Positions 51,208 to 58,923 of a stretch of DNA of 64,000 nt are shown here, in pieces. The position numbers were made by a program, and so were the translations under genes. The stretch is from Fluviibacter sp039805725 (lineage in GTDB: Bacteria; Pseudomonadota; Gammaproteobacteria; Burkholderiales; Rhodocyclaceae): positions 19,616 to 83,615 of the forward strand of contig JBDLTT010000040.1 of the NCBI GenBank assembly GCA_039805725.1. Direction: 5' to 3'. The first letter of the stretch is position 1. Every line of letters begins with the position of its first letter. The notes under the pieces are model-generated. The model saw nothing but the letters and a program-made list of their open reading frames with translations. It had not been told where the DNA came from and made no database searches.

Positions 51208-52005
51208 ATGGCAACCATTCAACGACTCAAGTTACTCCCAGCATCGCTCCTGACAATATTCGCGACATTAGCGACCGGATTCGCGTTAGCCGATGAAGTT
51301 GCCCCAATACCCAAGGTTGGCGAAGGGTTTCGCTTCGCCATAACACCTTACGTGTGGGTTCCCTCAGTTCATGGCACCGTGGATTACGATAATACACAGA
51401 TTGCTACTGCCTCAATGAGTGGCAGCACCATCGTCAAGAATCTCGACACGGGATTTATGCTTGACGGTGAAATTCACTATGGACGCTGGGGCATCCTCGG
51501 CAATGCCACGTTCGCCAAACTCAAGATGCCGAACACACAGGCTAATTTACCGGCACAAGGAACGACGGCAACAGCTCAAACCGATATATGGATGGGTATT
51601 TACACGGCAGCCGGTACCTATACGGCCTATTCCAGCGAGCAGTTCTATCTGGACGTGCTGGCCGGCGCACGCTTTCTGCACCTTAACAGTAAGACCAATC
51701 TGAGCGAGCCAGCCGCCCAATCGACCCTGTTTTCTGGGCTGAGCTCTACGGATGCCGTTGGCGGCGTCCAAGGTCGTATCCGACTCGGTGAATCCCGCTT
51801 CTTTGTGCCCTATTACGTTGATGCGGGTGGCGGTAGCGCCATCGCAAAATTTACGTCACAACAGATCTTAGGCGTTGGCTACAGCTTTAAGCTGGCTGAC
51901 GTTCTGCTCGTTTATAACAACCTGTACTACAACTTTAACAAGAACAACTATTCCGCCTACGTCGATATGGGTGGTCCAGCCATCGCAGCAACCTTTAGAT
52001 TCTAG
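51208..52005 (+). CDS. second outer membrane beta-barrel protein
   Basis: 265 residues. The signal peptide ends FALA before DEVAPI. Amphipathic beta-strands run throughout (FRFAITPYVWVPSVHGTVDY, LDVLAGARFLHLNSKTNL, LLVYNNLYYNFNKN), and the last residues are AATFRF with a C-terminal Phe, the BAM recognition signature. Family not recognised beyond an outer-membrane barrel. It starts 24 bases after the previous barrel gene and is followed by the cytosolic acylase. Confidence 0.75.
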   Translation: MATIQRLKLLPASLLTIFATLATGFALADEVAPIPKVGEGFRFAITPYVWVPSVHGTVDYDNTQIATASMSGSTIVKNLDTGFMLDGEIHYGRWGILGNATFAKLKMPNTQANLPAQGTTATAQTDIWMGIYTAAGTYTAYSSEQFYLDVLAGARFLHLNSKTNLSEPAAQSTLFSGLSSTDAVGGVQGRIRLGESRFFVPYYVDAGGGSAIAKFTSQQILGVGYSFKLADVLLVYNNLYYNFNKNNYSAYVDMGGPAIAATFRF

Positions 52006-52042
52006 TTTTTTTTGTGCGTTAACCACTTCAGGAGAAAACCAC

Positions 52043-53053
52043 ATGTGTACACGTGTACTTTATACAGGACAACAGAATACGGTCATTACCGGGCGCAGCA
52101 TGGATTGGAACGAAGACCTCAGTTCTGATCTGTGGGCATTTCCCCGCGGCATACAAAGAACCTCCCCGGGTAGCAAAAACCCGGTGAGTTGGGTTTCGAA
52201 ATATGGCTCGGTAGCTCTCTCTGCCTACAATGCAGCTACGGCGGATGGCATGAATGAAAAGGGACTGGTTGCCAACCTCCTGTATCTGGCCGAATCGAAT
52301 TATGGCGCCCCAGATAACCGTCCTGTACTGTCAATTGCCATGTGGATCCAGTACGTACTTGATAACTTTGGCAGTGTCACCGAGGCAGTAGCCGAGCTTC
52401 AGAAGGACGCATTTCGGATCGGTCCTTTTATGACACCCAATAATCGCCCCGCCTCGATGCATCTAGCAATTTCTGATCCTACTGGTGACTCGGCTATTGT
52501 TGAATATCTCGACGGCAAAGTTGTCATCCATCATGGTAAGCAGTACCAGATCATGACCAACTCTCCAACCTTTGACCAGCAGCTTGCGTTGAATGCATAC
52601 TGGCAACATATTGGCGGTATGACCTTCATGCCAGGTACGATCAGCGCTGCGGACCGTTTCGTTCGGGTGTCATTCTTTAACGATGCGTTGCCCAAGACCG
52701 TTGATAAAAATTACATCCGTGCCGTTGCCGATCAATCCTTTGAGAACCAAGCGCTCGCAAGTGTGCTCGGTGCAGTCCGTGCTGTAGGCGTACCCTTAGG
52801 CATTAACTCGCCTACGGAACCTAACATCTCCTCCACGATCTGGCGCACCCTTTCAGACCAGAAAAACCTGCGTTACTACTTTGACTCCGCCATGTCGCCC
52901 TGCATTTGCTGGGTTGATCTCAACAAGATCAACTTTGATGCCGGCCAACAGCCCAAGAAACTGCCTCTTGCAGCTGGTGTGATTCAGAGTGGCGAAACCT
53001 CGAATAAATTTGTTGCAGCCCCCCTGTTTGAATTCTTCAAACCAGCTAACTAA
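52043..53053 (+). CDS. cytosolic penicillin V acylase-like hydrolase, Asp-type (copy 3)
   Basis: 336 residues from the ATG at 52043 (AGGAG upstream). There is no signal peptide: the protein begins Met-Cys, so Met removal exposes the nucleophile in CTRVLYTG. The Arg/acid motif is GRSMDWNED with the normal Asp and a Trp after it, as in Gram-negative penicillin V acylases, some of which degrade acyl-homoserine lactones. MTNSPTFDQQL and ADRFVRVSFF hold the other conserved residues. The frame is open upstream inside the barrel gene without homology. Copy 5 is its close exported relative. Confidence 0.88.
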   Translation: MCTRVLYTGQQNTVITGRSMDWNEDLSSDLWAFPRGIQRTSPGSKNPVSWVSKYGSVALSAYNAATADGMNEKGLVANLLYLAESNYGAPDNRPVLSIAMWIQYVLDNFGSVTEAVAELQKDAFRIGPFMTPNNRPASMHLAISDPTGDSAIVEYLDGKVVIHHGKQYQIMTNSPTFDQQLALNAYWQHIGGMTFMPGTISAADRFVRVSFFNDALPKTVDKNYIRAVADQSFENQALASVLGAVRAVGVPLGINSPTEPNISSTIWRTLSDQKNLRYYFDSAMSPCICWVDLNKINFDAGQQPKKLPLAAGVIQSGETSNKFVAAPLFEFFKPAN

Positions 53054-53064
53054 CCGGAGGCGAT

Positions 53065-53712
53065 ATGGTGGATCAGGCAAATACGTTCCAACACTATCTT
53101 CTAGGACTTCTTGCGGTTGCAAATAACATCCCAGCCATTGCGCCATTCCTGGCACTGGTTGGCGGGCTCACCGCAGTACAGTCCCTTAGAATCACTGCTG
53201 TCGCCAGTTTGAGTGCATTTCTGATCATGGTCATTTCCATGCTCGCCGGTGCTGGCGTCCTGGCGTTTTTTGGTATCTCCATCAGCGCATTCCAGATTGC
53301 CGGCGGCATCTTGCTGGGCGGTACAGGCATGAGTATGCTGAGTTCACAAACAACGTCCGGTGTCGGTGAGAAATCGGTTGCATCCTCCGATGATCAGGAG
53401 TCCGCTTTGCTTTCTCAGGCAATCGTTCCCATCGCCATGCCACTTACGGCAGGCGCTGGAACCATTTCAACCGTTACCGTGTTCTCTGAATCCGCTGCCA
53501 GAACAGGGACGACCCTGGAATTGTTCTTGGCTATTTCTGTGATGTCGGTTGTTATTTTCTTGATCTTTCACTACGCCATCTCTTTGATCAAAATCCTAGG
53601 CCAAACAGGCATGAGCGTCCTCATCAAGGTCATGGGGCTATTTACCCTTGCCATTGGTGTTCAGTTCATTATCTCCGGGGTTTCGACGATCTATCGTGGC
53701 TTAATTGCTTAG
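53065..53712 (+). CDS. MarC family integral membrane protein
   Basis: 215 residues with six hydrophobic segments. NNIPAIAPFLALVGGLT near the start, QIAGGILLGGTGMSML and VPIAMPLTAGAGTISTV are MarC (UPF0056) signatures. MarC proteins have no settled function; exporters of amino acids are one suggestion. It lies 11 bases after the cytosolic acylase, with GGAGG before its start, so it is likely co-expressed and might export a hydrolysis product (inference). Confidence 0.88.
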   Translation: MVDQANTFQHYLLGLLAVANNIPAIAPFLALVGGLTAVQSLRITAVASLSAFLIMVISMLAGAGVLAFFGISISAFQIAGGILLGGTGMSMLSSQTTSGVGEKSVASSDDQESALLSQAIVPIAMPLTAGAGTISTVTVFSESAARTGTTLELFLAISVMSVVIFLIFHYAISLIKILGQTGMSVLIKVMGLFTLAIGVQFIISGVSTIYRGLIA

Positions 53713-53780
53713 TGTTGATCTATAACCTTTGCCTTCCTGGAAAACGGCTACTAAGCAAATGCACCCTAATGGAGACCCAC

Positions 53781-54929
53781 ATGAAACGAACTACGCTGAC
53801 CAAGACGCTTCTCTCTCTCGTCATTGGCGCATCTTCCATCATGAACGCTGCCGCTTGCACCGTTCTGACCTACAAAGACGCCAAAGGCAATACCTATCAA
53901 GGCCGAACCAACGAATATGCCGGCATGCAGCCGGATACGCTGACCTACTTCCCCGCTGGTAGCCTCATTCAATCTGTGACTCCGACTGGGCAACAAGGGA
54001 AGACATTCCATACCAAATATGCGGTGTTGGCGGTGACTCTCAATGGCTTAACAGCCAACGCCAAACAGCAAATGGTGCATGAAGGCGTGAATGATCAAGG
54101 GATGACCTTCACCGTCAACGCCATGATTAATGACACCTCGCCTCAAGTTGGATCTGATGCGTCCAAAGTTTTGTCCGTTGTCGATCTGGGCACATGGGCG
54201 CTGGGTAACTTCCAATCCGTTGCACAGGTGAAGCAGGCACTGAATAATAGCGAGGTCGAAATCTGGCTTCCCCGCATTCCCAGCATGGCCAACTTCCTTG
54301 CGCCCGTACATTTGGCTTTGTTTGACAAGACGGGCGCCGGCATCGTGATTGAATTTATTAACGGTAAAACCACCGTGTTCGATAATCCGGTCGGGGTCAT
54401 GACCAATGACCCACATTTTCCATGGCATCTTGAAAATCTCAATAACTACGCCCAGCTATCGAATGTCGACAGAAATACCGGCAAGTTCAATAGCCTGACG
54501 GTACGAGCACACGATAGCGGCAACGCCCTGGCCGGCCTGCCTTCGACACAGACAGCAACCGGACGCTTTGTGAAAGCAGCTTTTTATTCCACCTATGCCC
54601 GCCCCGCTAAGAATCCGGCGGAGGCCATTCAAACGCTATCCCATGTGATGAACAACTTCGACCGGCCAGTCGACATTTCAATCGATCTACCCGGTACATC
54701 GAGCAAAGCCGAGGGCAACGGTTCTAAGTCTCCCACCTCAGAGGCGACCTACTTCACGGTCATGAACGACCTGGCACAAGGACAGTTCTATTTGCGTACC
54801 ATCAAAGCAATCAACTTCTCACGCTTTGACATCGCCAAGCTGAGCCCACTAACAGAAGTGAAGCACGTTCCCTTTAAAAACATTGATGCAAATCCCAATA
54901 TCGATGGCACGACTCTGTTTTTGAGATAA
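53781..54929 (+). CDS. exported choloylglycine hydrolase/penicillin acylase family protein, Glu-type (copy 4)
   Basis: 382 residues from the ATG at 53781 (GGAG upstream). A signal peptide ends NAAA before CTVLTY. The active-site motif reads QGRTNEYAG, again Glu for Asp. VMTNDPHFPWHLENLNNYAQ and GRFVKAAFYSTYARP align with copy 1, as do the C-terminal HVMNNFDRPVDISIDLPG and the final residues NIDGTTLFLR (copy 1: NLDGTPLFLK). Equal length and long matching stretches suggest duplication of copy 1. It is followed 21 bases later by the channel-like gene. Confidence 0.88.
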   Translation: MKRTTLTKTLLSLVIGASSIMNAAACTVLTYKDAKGNTYQGRTNEYAGMQPDTLTYFPAGSLIQSVTPTGQQGKTFHTKYAVLAVTLNGLTANAKQQMVHEGVNDQGMTFTVNAMINDTSPQVGSDASKVLSVVDLGTWALGNFQSVAQVKQALNNSEVEIWLPRIPSMANFLAPVHLALFDKTGAGIVIEFINGKTTVFDNPVGVMTNDPHFPWHLENLNNYAQLSNVDRNTGKFNSLTVRAHDSGNALAGLPSTQTATGRFVKAAFYSTYARPAKNPAEAIQTLSHVMNNFDRPVDISIDLPGTSSKAEGNGSKSPTSEATYFTVMNDLAQGQFYLRTIKAINFSRFDIAKLSPLTEVKHVPFKNIDANPNIDGTTLFLR

Positions 54930-54950
54930 CCCTCTTGATCTGATCAATTT

Positions 54951-55544
54951 ATGGAAGAGCCGCCCCAAGAATTAGTGCCAACTAGCCGGTTTGAGACACT
55001 CACCGATGGTGTCTACACCGTTGCATTGACGCTGCTTGTCACAACGCTAGGGCTCCCCGCCGGGGAGCTGAGCGATGCACAGTTTCAAAAAGAGTTAGAA
55101 GCGCAAATCCCAAAAATCGGAGTTTGGTTATTAAGCTTCTGGTTAATTCTTGGTAACTGGCTGAACTTTGTCCGCACGTCCAAGTTTATCGCCAAGCAGA
55201 ACAGGCTGCTGCTACATATTGGCGTCACTCAGATCGTATTTATCACGCTCTTGCCCTTCTCCACGAGTCTCGTTGGCGAGCATTGGCAGCACCCCATGTC
55301 CGTCATCATCTATACGGCTAATCTATGGGTGATCTCGGCTACCGCCGCATGTCGAGTGAGGCTCATAAAACGCACGTCGTCATCCGACCAAAATAACTCG
55401 GGACTGATACATCAGTCCCGCGCTTCATACATCCTGCTTCTTGGGACAACAATCTCATTGGCGCTATCGGGAATCTTGCCCGGCTGGAATCTTCTAGCAT
55501 TTGTCATCGCCAAGCTATGGCCCGTATCTCAAAAGAAACCATAG
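54951..55544 (+). CDS. TMEM175/DUF1211-like membrane protein
   Basis: 197 residues with about six hydrophobic segments. The first segment carries RFETLTDGVYTVALTLLVTT, a variant of the TMEM175 filter signature R-x3-FSDGVFA with Phe and Ser replaced by Leu and Thr. TMEM175 proteins are potassium-permeable channels. Last gene of the second acylase transcription unit; a terminator follows at 55571. Confidence 0.75.
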   Translation: MEEPPQELVPTSRFETLTDGVYTVALTLLVTTLGLPAGELSDAQFQKELEAQIPKIGVWLLSFWLILGNWLNFVRTSKFIAKQNRLLLHIGVTQIVFITLLPFSTSLVGEHWQHPMSVIIYTANLWVISATAACRVRLIKRTSSSDQNNSGLIHQSRASYILLLGTTISLALSGILPGWNLLAFVIAKLWPVSQKKP

Positions 55545-55570
55545 ACCAGACTATCACCGCAGACAAAAAT

Positions 55571-55596
55571 GGCCAGTCATGGACTGGCCGTTTTTT
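55571..55596. terminator. terminator between convergent genes
   Basis: GGCCAGTC (55571-55578) and GACTGGCC (55582-55589) with loop ATG, then GTTTTTT. An A-run precedes it, so it can act on both strands. The same 8-base stem recurs in the terminator at 56768-56797. Confidence 0.85.
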
Positions 55597-55634
55597 GTTG
55601 TCGATCAATTAGCCAGCAGCCACTCGCATCCTAG

Positions 55635-56723
55635 CTAGTTGCGCTTCACATCTATCGGCTTAAAGATCTTTGCCGGTTCGAAGAGCTGGCTGGTTTCACC
55701 CGCATAAATTTTACCCCCAGCAGTTGTCAGCTTTTTCACAGACGAGCCCTGGCTCAGGTCCAGTTTCTTGAGATCAACCCACATCACGTTGGGAGACAGG
55801 GCTGAATCAAAGTAGTAAATCCGGCTTTTCTGGTCTGCTATAGAACGCCATAGTGTGGAAGCTACGTCCGGTTTTCCCGGAACACTCTCACCAAGAGGGA
55901 CGCTGATGGATCGCATGATCCCGAGCATTGACAGCGAGGACTGGGTTTCTAGGTTTTTAGTTGGCAACGCACTTGAGAACCGCTTGAGCACGTTGTTAGG
56001 CATGGCGCTCAGCATGTACGACCCCCTGGCAAAACGATCGGGTGGAGAAATCGTTCCGGGCAAAAAATTAACGCCGCCCACATCTTTCCAGTAGCTATTT
56101 ATCGCCAGCTGTTTGTCGTAGCTCGGGTCATTAGTCATGACCTGGTATTGTTTGCCATGATGAATCACAAGCTTGCCATCCAGATATTCAAAGATTGCCG
56201 AGTCACCGCTTGCATCAGACAGCGACAAATGCAAGGTTGAAGCAGAACCGTTCGGCAAAACCGGGGCGAAAATCCTGAACGGTTCAGACTTCAATGCCTG
56301 AACGGCTTCATCAACGGTCGCAAAATTGTCCAAAGCGTATTGCGCCCACATAAGGGACGAGAGTGCCGGCTCAGCACCCACCTGACCATATTGTGCTTTG
56401 GAAAGATACAACAAGTTGGCAACCAGGCCTTTTTCGTTCATACCATCAGCCGCCGCAATATCGTAAGCCGTGGTAACAACGCTCCCATACTTTGATGTCC
56501 AGGTAATAGAGTTTGGACCGGCTGCACCCGAATTGGTTATGCCTCTGGGTAGGACCCACAGGTTCGCGCTCATGTCTTCCATCCAGTCCATAGACCGACC
56601 GGTAACGACCACATTTGATGGTCCGCTATACATCACACGGGAACAGGCCATTGATTGCTCAATGCTCATGCTGCCAATGGCACTCGCGATCAACAGCATC
56701 GATATGTTTTTTTTGATTGTCAT
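55635..56723 (-). CDS. exported penicillin V acylase-like hydrolase, Asp-type (copy 5)
   Basis: 362 residues; GAGG lies before the ATG. A signal peptide ends EQSMA before CSRVMYSG, giving an N-terminal Cys. The motif GRSMDWMED keeps the Asp and Trp. SKYGSVVTTAYDIAAADGMN and KLVIHHGKQYQVMTNDPSYD match copy 3 closely, so this looks like an exported version of that enzyme (about 26 more N-terminal residues). It is on the opposite strand from the other four and sits between two terminators, with prpE upstream on the same strand. Confidence 0.88.
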   Translation of the reverse strand: MTIKKNISMLLIASAIGSMSIEQSMACSRVMYSGPSNVVVTGRSMDWMEDMSANLWVLPRGITNSGAAGPNSITWTSKYGSVVTTAYDIAAADGMNEKGLVANLLYLSKAQYGQVGAEPALSSLMWAQYALDNFATVDEAVQALKSEPFRIFAPVLPNGSASTLHLSLSDASGDSAIFEYLDGKLVIHHGKQYQVMTNDPSYDKQLAINSYWKDVGGVNFLPGTISPPDRFARGSYMLSAMPNNVLKRFSSALPTKNLETQSSLSMLGIMRSISVPLGESVPGKPDVASTLWRSIADQKSRIYYFDSALSPNVMWVDLKKLDLSQGSSVKKLTTAGGKIYAGETSQLFEPAKIFKPIDVKRN

Positions 56724-56759
56724 GTAAATAATCCTCTAGGGGTATGGCGTAGGTCATCC

Positions 56760-56797
56760 TTAAAAAAAAAGGCCAGTCAGATCATCCGACTGGCCTT
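56760..56797 (-). terminator. terminator of prpE
   Basis: On the minus strand an 11-bp stem (AAAGGCCAGTC/GACTGGCCTTT, 56768-56797, 9-base loop) is followed by a run of Ts. The acylase copy 5 start is only about 40 bases beyond, so that gene needs read-through or a promoter overlapping the terminator. Confidence 0.85.
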
Positions 56798-56818
56798 TAA
56801 ATCCTGGCACTATGGTAA

Positions 56819-58714
56819 TTAACCTGCAGCAACCAGCTTCTTGATGTTTTCGATGGTCGACGGATCGTCGATGGTGGTCAGATCTCCTGGATCACGGCCT
56901 TCGGCCAGCGCCTGCAGCGAACGACGCAGCATCTTGCCCGAACGGGTCTTCGGTAATGCGGTCACGAAGTAGACACGGCCCGGACGAGCAATCGCTCCCA
57001 GTATGCCGTCGACCGTGCCCATGACTTCCTTCTCGAGCGCCTTGACCTTGTCGGCGGAATCGACCACACCCGCATCCTTAACCACAGCAAAGGCGATCGG
57101 CACCTGACCCTTGAGCTTGTCTTCGACGCCAACCACGGCCACTTCGGCAATTGCCTTGTGGTTCTGGACGGCTTCTTCGATCTCGCGGGTGCCCAGGCGG
57201 TGGCCGGCAACGTTGATCACGTCATCGGTACGGCCCAGGATGGTGAAGTAGCCATTTTCGTCCTTGATCGCCCAGTCGTACGACGAGTACACCAGCGGAT
57301 CCTTGAACAGACTGAAGTAGGTGCTGACGAAGCGTTCGTCCTGCCCCCAAACGGTCGACAGACAGCCCGGCGGCAGTGGCGGCACGACGGCAGCAATGCC
57401 CTTCTCATTCGGACCACACTCCGTGCCATCTTCACGGAAGATGCGCAGGTCGTAACCATAGACGGGGAACGACGGCGAACCGTACTTGATCGGGGTCTTT
57501 TCAACACCCGGCACGGCGGCAATCATCGGCCAGCCGGTTTCAGTCTGCCAATAGTTGTCGATGACCGGCTTATTCAGCTCACCCATAAACCATTCATGCG
57601 TCGGCTCGTCCAGCGGCTCGCCGGCCATGAAGATGTGCTTGAGGCTGGAAAGGTCGTGCTTCTTCATGTAAGCCGGATCCTGCTTCTTGAGCACGCGGGC
57701 AGCGGTCGGCGCCGAGAACATGACATTCACCTTGTATTTCTCGACGATCTGCCACCAGATGGCCGGGTCCGGACGCAGCGGGGTACCTTCGTACACCACA
57801 GTCGCCATACCGGCGATCAGCGGGCCGTACACGATATACGAGTGACCGACGACCCAGCCGATGTCCGAGGTCGAGAAGAAGGTCTCGCCAGGGCCACCCA
57901 GATAAATATGCTTCATCGACGCAGCCAGCGCCACGAGGTAACCACCGGTGTCACGCTGCACACCCTTCGGTTTGCCCGTCGTGCCCGAGGTGTAAAGAAT
58001 GTACGACGGATGCGACGATTCGACCCAGACGCATGGTACTTGGGCATCCATATGCTGGGCACGCAGTTCGGCGTAATCAACATCACGACCGGCAACACGG
58101 GGGAAGCCCTTGTCCAGACCACGATCGACAATGACAACCTTGGCGGGCGGAAACTCGGCCAGGCTCAGGGCTTCGTCCACCAGATGCTTGTACGGTACCG
58201 GCTTGCCGTTACGCATACCGGCATCGGCCGTCACCATGACCTTGGGCTTGGCATCATCGATGCGGGTTGCCAGTGAGCCCGCGGCAAAGCCACCAAATAC
58301 GACCGAGTGGATAGCGCCGATACGCACGGTCGCCAACATAGCGAAGATGGCTTCCGGAATCATCGGCATGTAAATCAGGACGCGATCACCCTCTTGGACG
58401 CCCTGGCTTTGCAGGATGGCGGCCATACGCTCGACTTCACGCTGGAGCTCGGCCCAGGTGTAAATCTTTTCTTCATCCGTCTCGGTCGAAATGTAGATTA
58501 GGGCTTTGTCATTCGGACGCGCAGCGGCGTGACGGTCGACGGCGTTGTAGCAGAGATTGGTTTTGCCGTTCACGAACCACTTGACGAAAGGCGGACGCGA
58601 AAAATCACAGACCTGGGTGAACGGTTCTTTCCATTCAACCAGCTTGGCCTGTTCGCCCCAGAACTCATCGCGGTTCTCAATCGAACGCTTGTGGAAATCC
58701 TGATACTTACCCAT
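56819..58714 (-). CDS. prpE: propionate-CoA ligase (propionyl-CoA synthetase)
   Basis: 631 residues of the acyl-adenylate family. The N-terminus YQDFHKRSIENRDEFWGEQA is typical of PrpE rather than Acs. AMP loop YILYTSGTTGKPKGVQRDT, YWQTETGWPMIAAV, and the C-terminal PKTRSGKMLRRSLQALAEGR with the catalytic and regulatory Lys. It activates propionate and, less well, acetate. Distinct from the acs at 41.8-43.8 kb. No other methylcitrate-cycle gene is in the window. Confidence 0.92.
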   Translation of the reverse strand: MGKYQDFHKRSIENRDEFWGEQAKLVEWKEPFTQVCDFSRPPFVKWFVNGKTNLCYNAVDRHAAARPNDKALIYISTETDEEKIYTWAELQREVERMAAILQSQGVQEGDRVLIYMPMIPEAIFAMLATVRIGAIHSVVFGGFAAGSLATRIDDAKPKVMVTADAGMRNGKPVPYKHLVDEALSLAEFPPAKVVIVDRGLDKGFPRVAGRDVDYAELRAQHMDAQVPCVWVESSHPSYILYTSGTTGKPKGVQRDTGGYLVALAASMKHIYLGGPGETFFSTSDIGWVVGHSYIVYGPLIAGMATVVYEGTPLRPDPAIWWQIVEKYKVNVMFSAPTAARVLKKQDPAYMKKHDLSSLKHIFMAGEPLDEPTHEWFMGELNKPVIDNYWQTETGWPMIAAVPGVEKTPIKYGSPSFPVYGYDLRIFREDGTECGPNEKGIAAVVPPLPPGCLSTVWGQDERFVSTYFSLFKDPLVYSSYDWAIKDENGYFTILGRTDDVINVAGHRLGTREIEEAVQNHKAIAEVAVVGVEDKLKGQVPIAFAVVKDAGVVDSADKVKALEKEVMGTVDGILGAIARPGRVYFVTALPKTRSGKMLRRSLQALAEGRDPGDLTTIDDPSTIENIKKLVAAG

Positions 58715-58923
58715 AGTGACGCGCCTCCTCTGGCATGCTTATCAAGGGCGCAACGTGCGCTGCACCCATATTTTTTATGATAAAAATCGGATTACATTAA
58801 ACGGCGTCAGACCCACCTCATCCATAATTAAGATGATTCCGGAGAAACCCCGTAATTACGCAATAATTCGCCCTTAGTCTTACACGAAGCTGACCATTCG
58901 TCGTTTCACCCCTCAAAAGCCCT

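Noticed and set aside
57158..58276. 372-codon open frame on the plus strand opposite prpE
   Set aside because: Antisense shadow of prpE, similar in composition to the one opposite acs.
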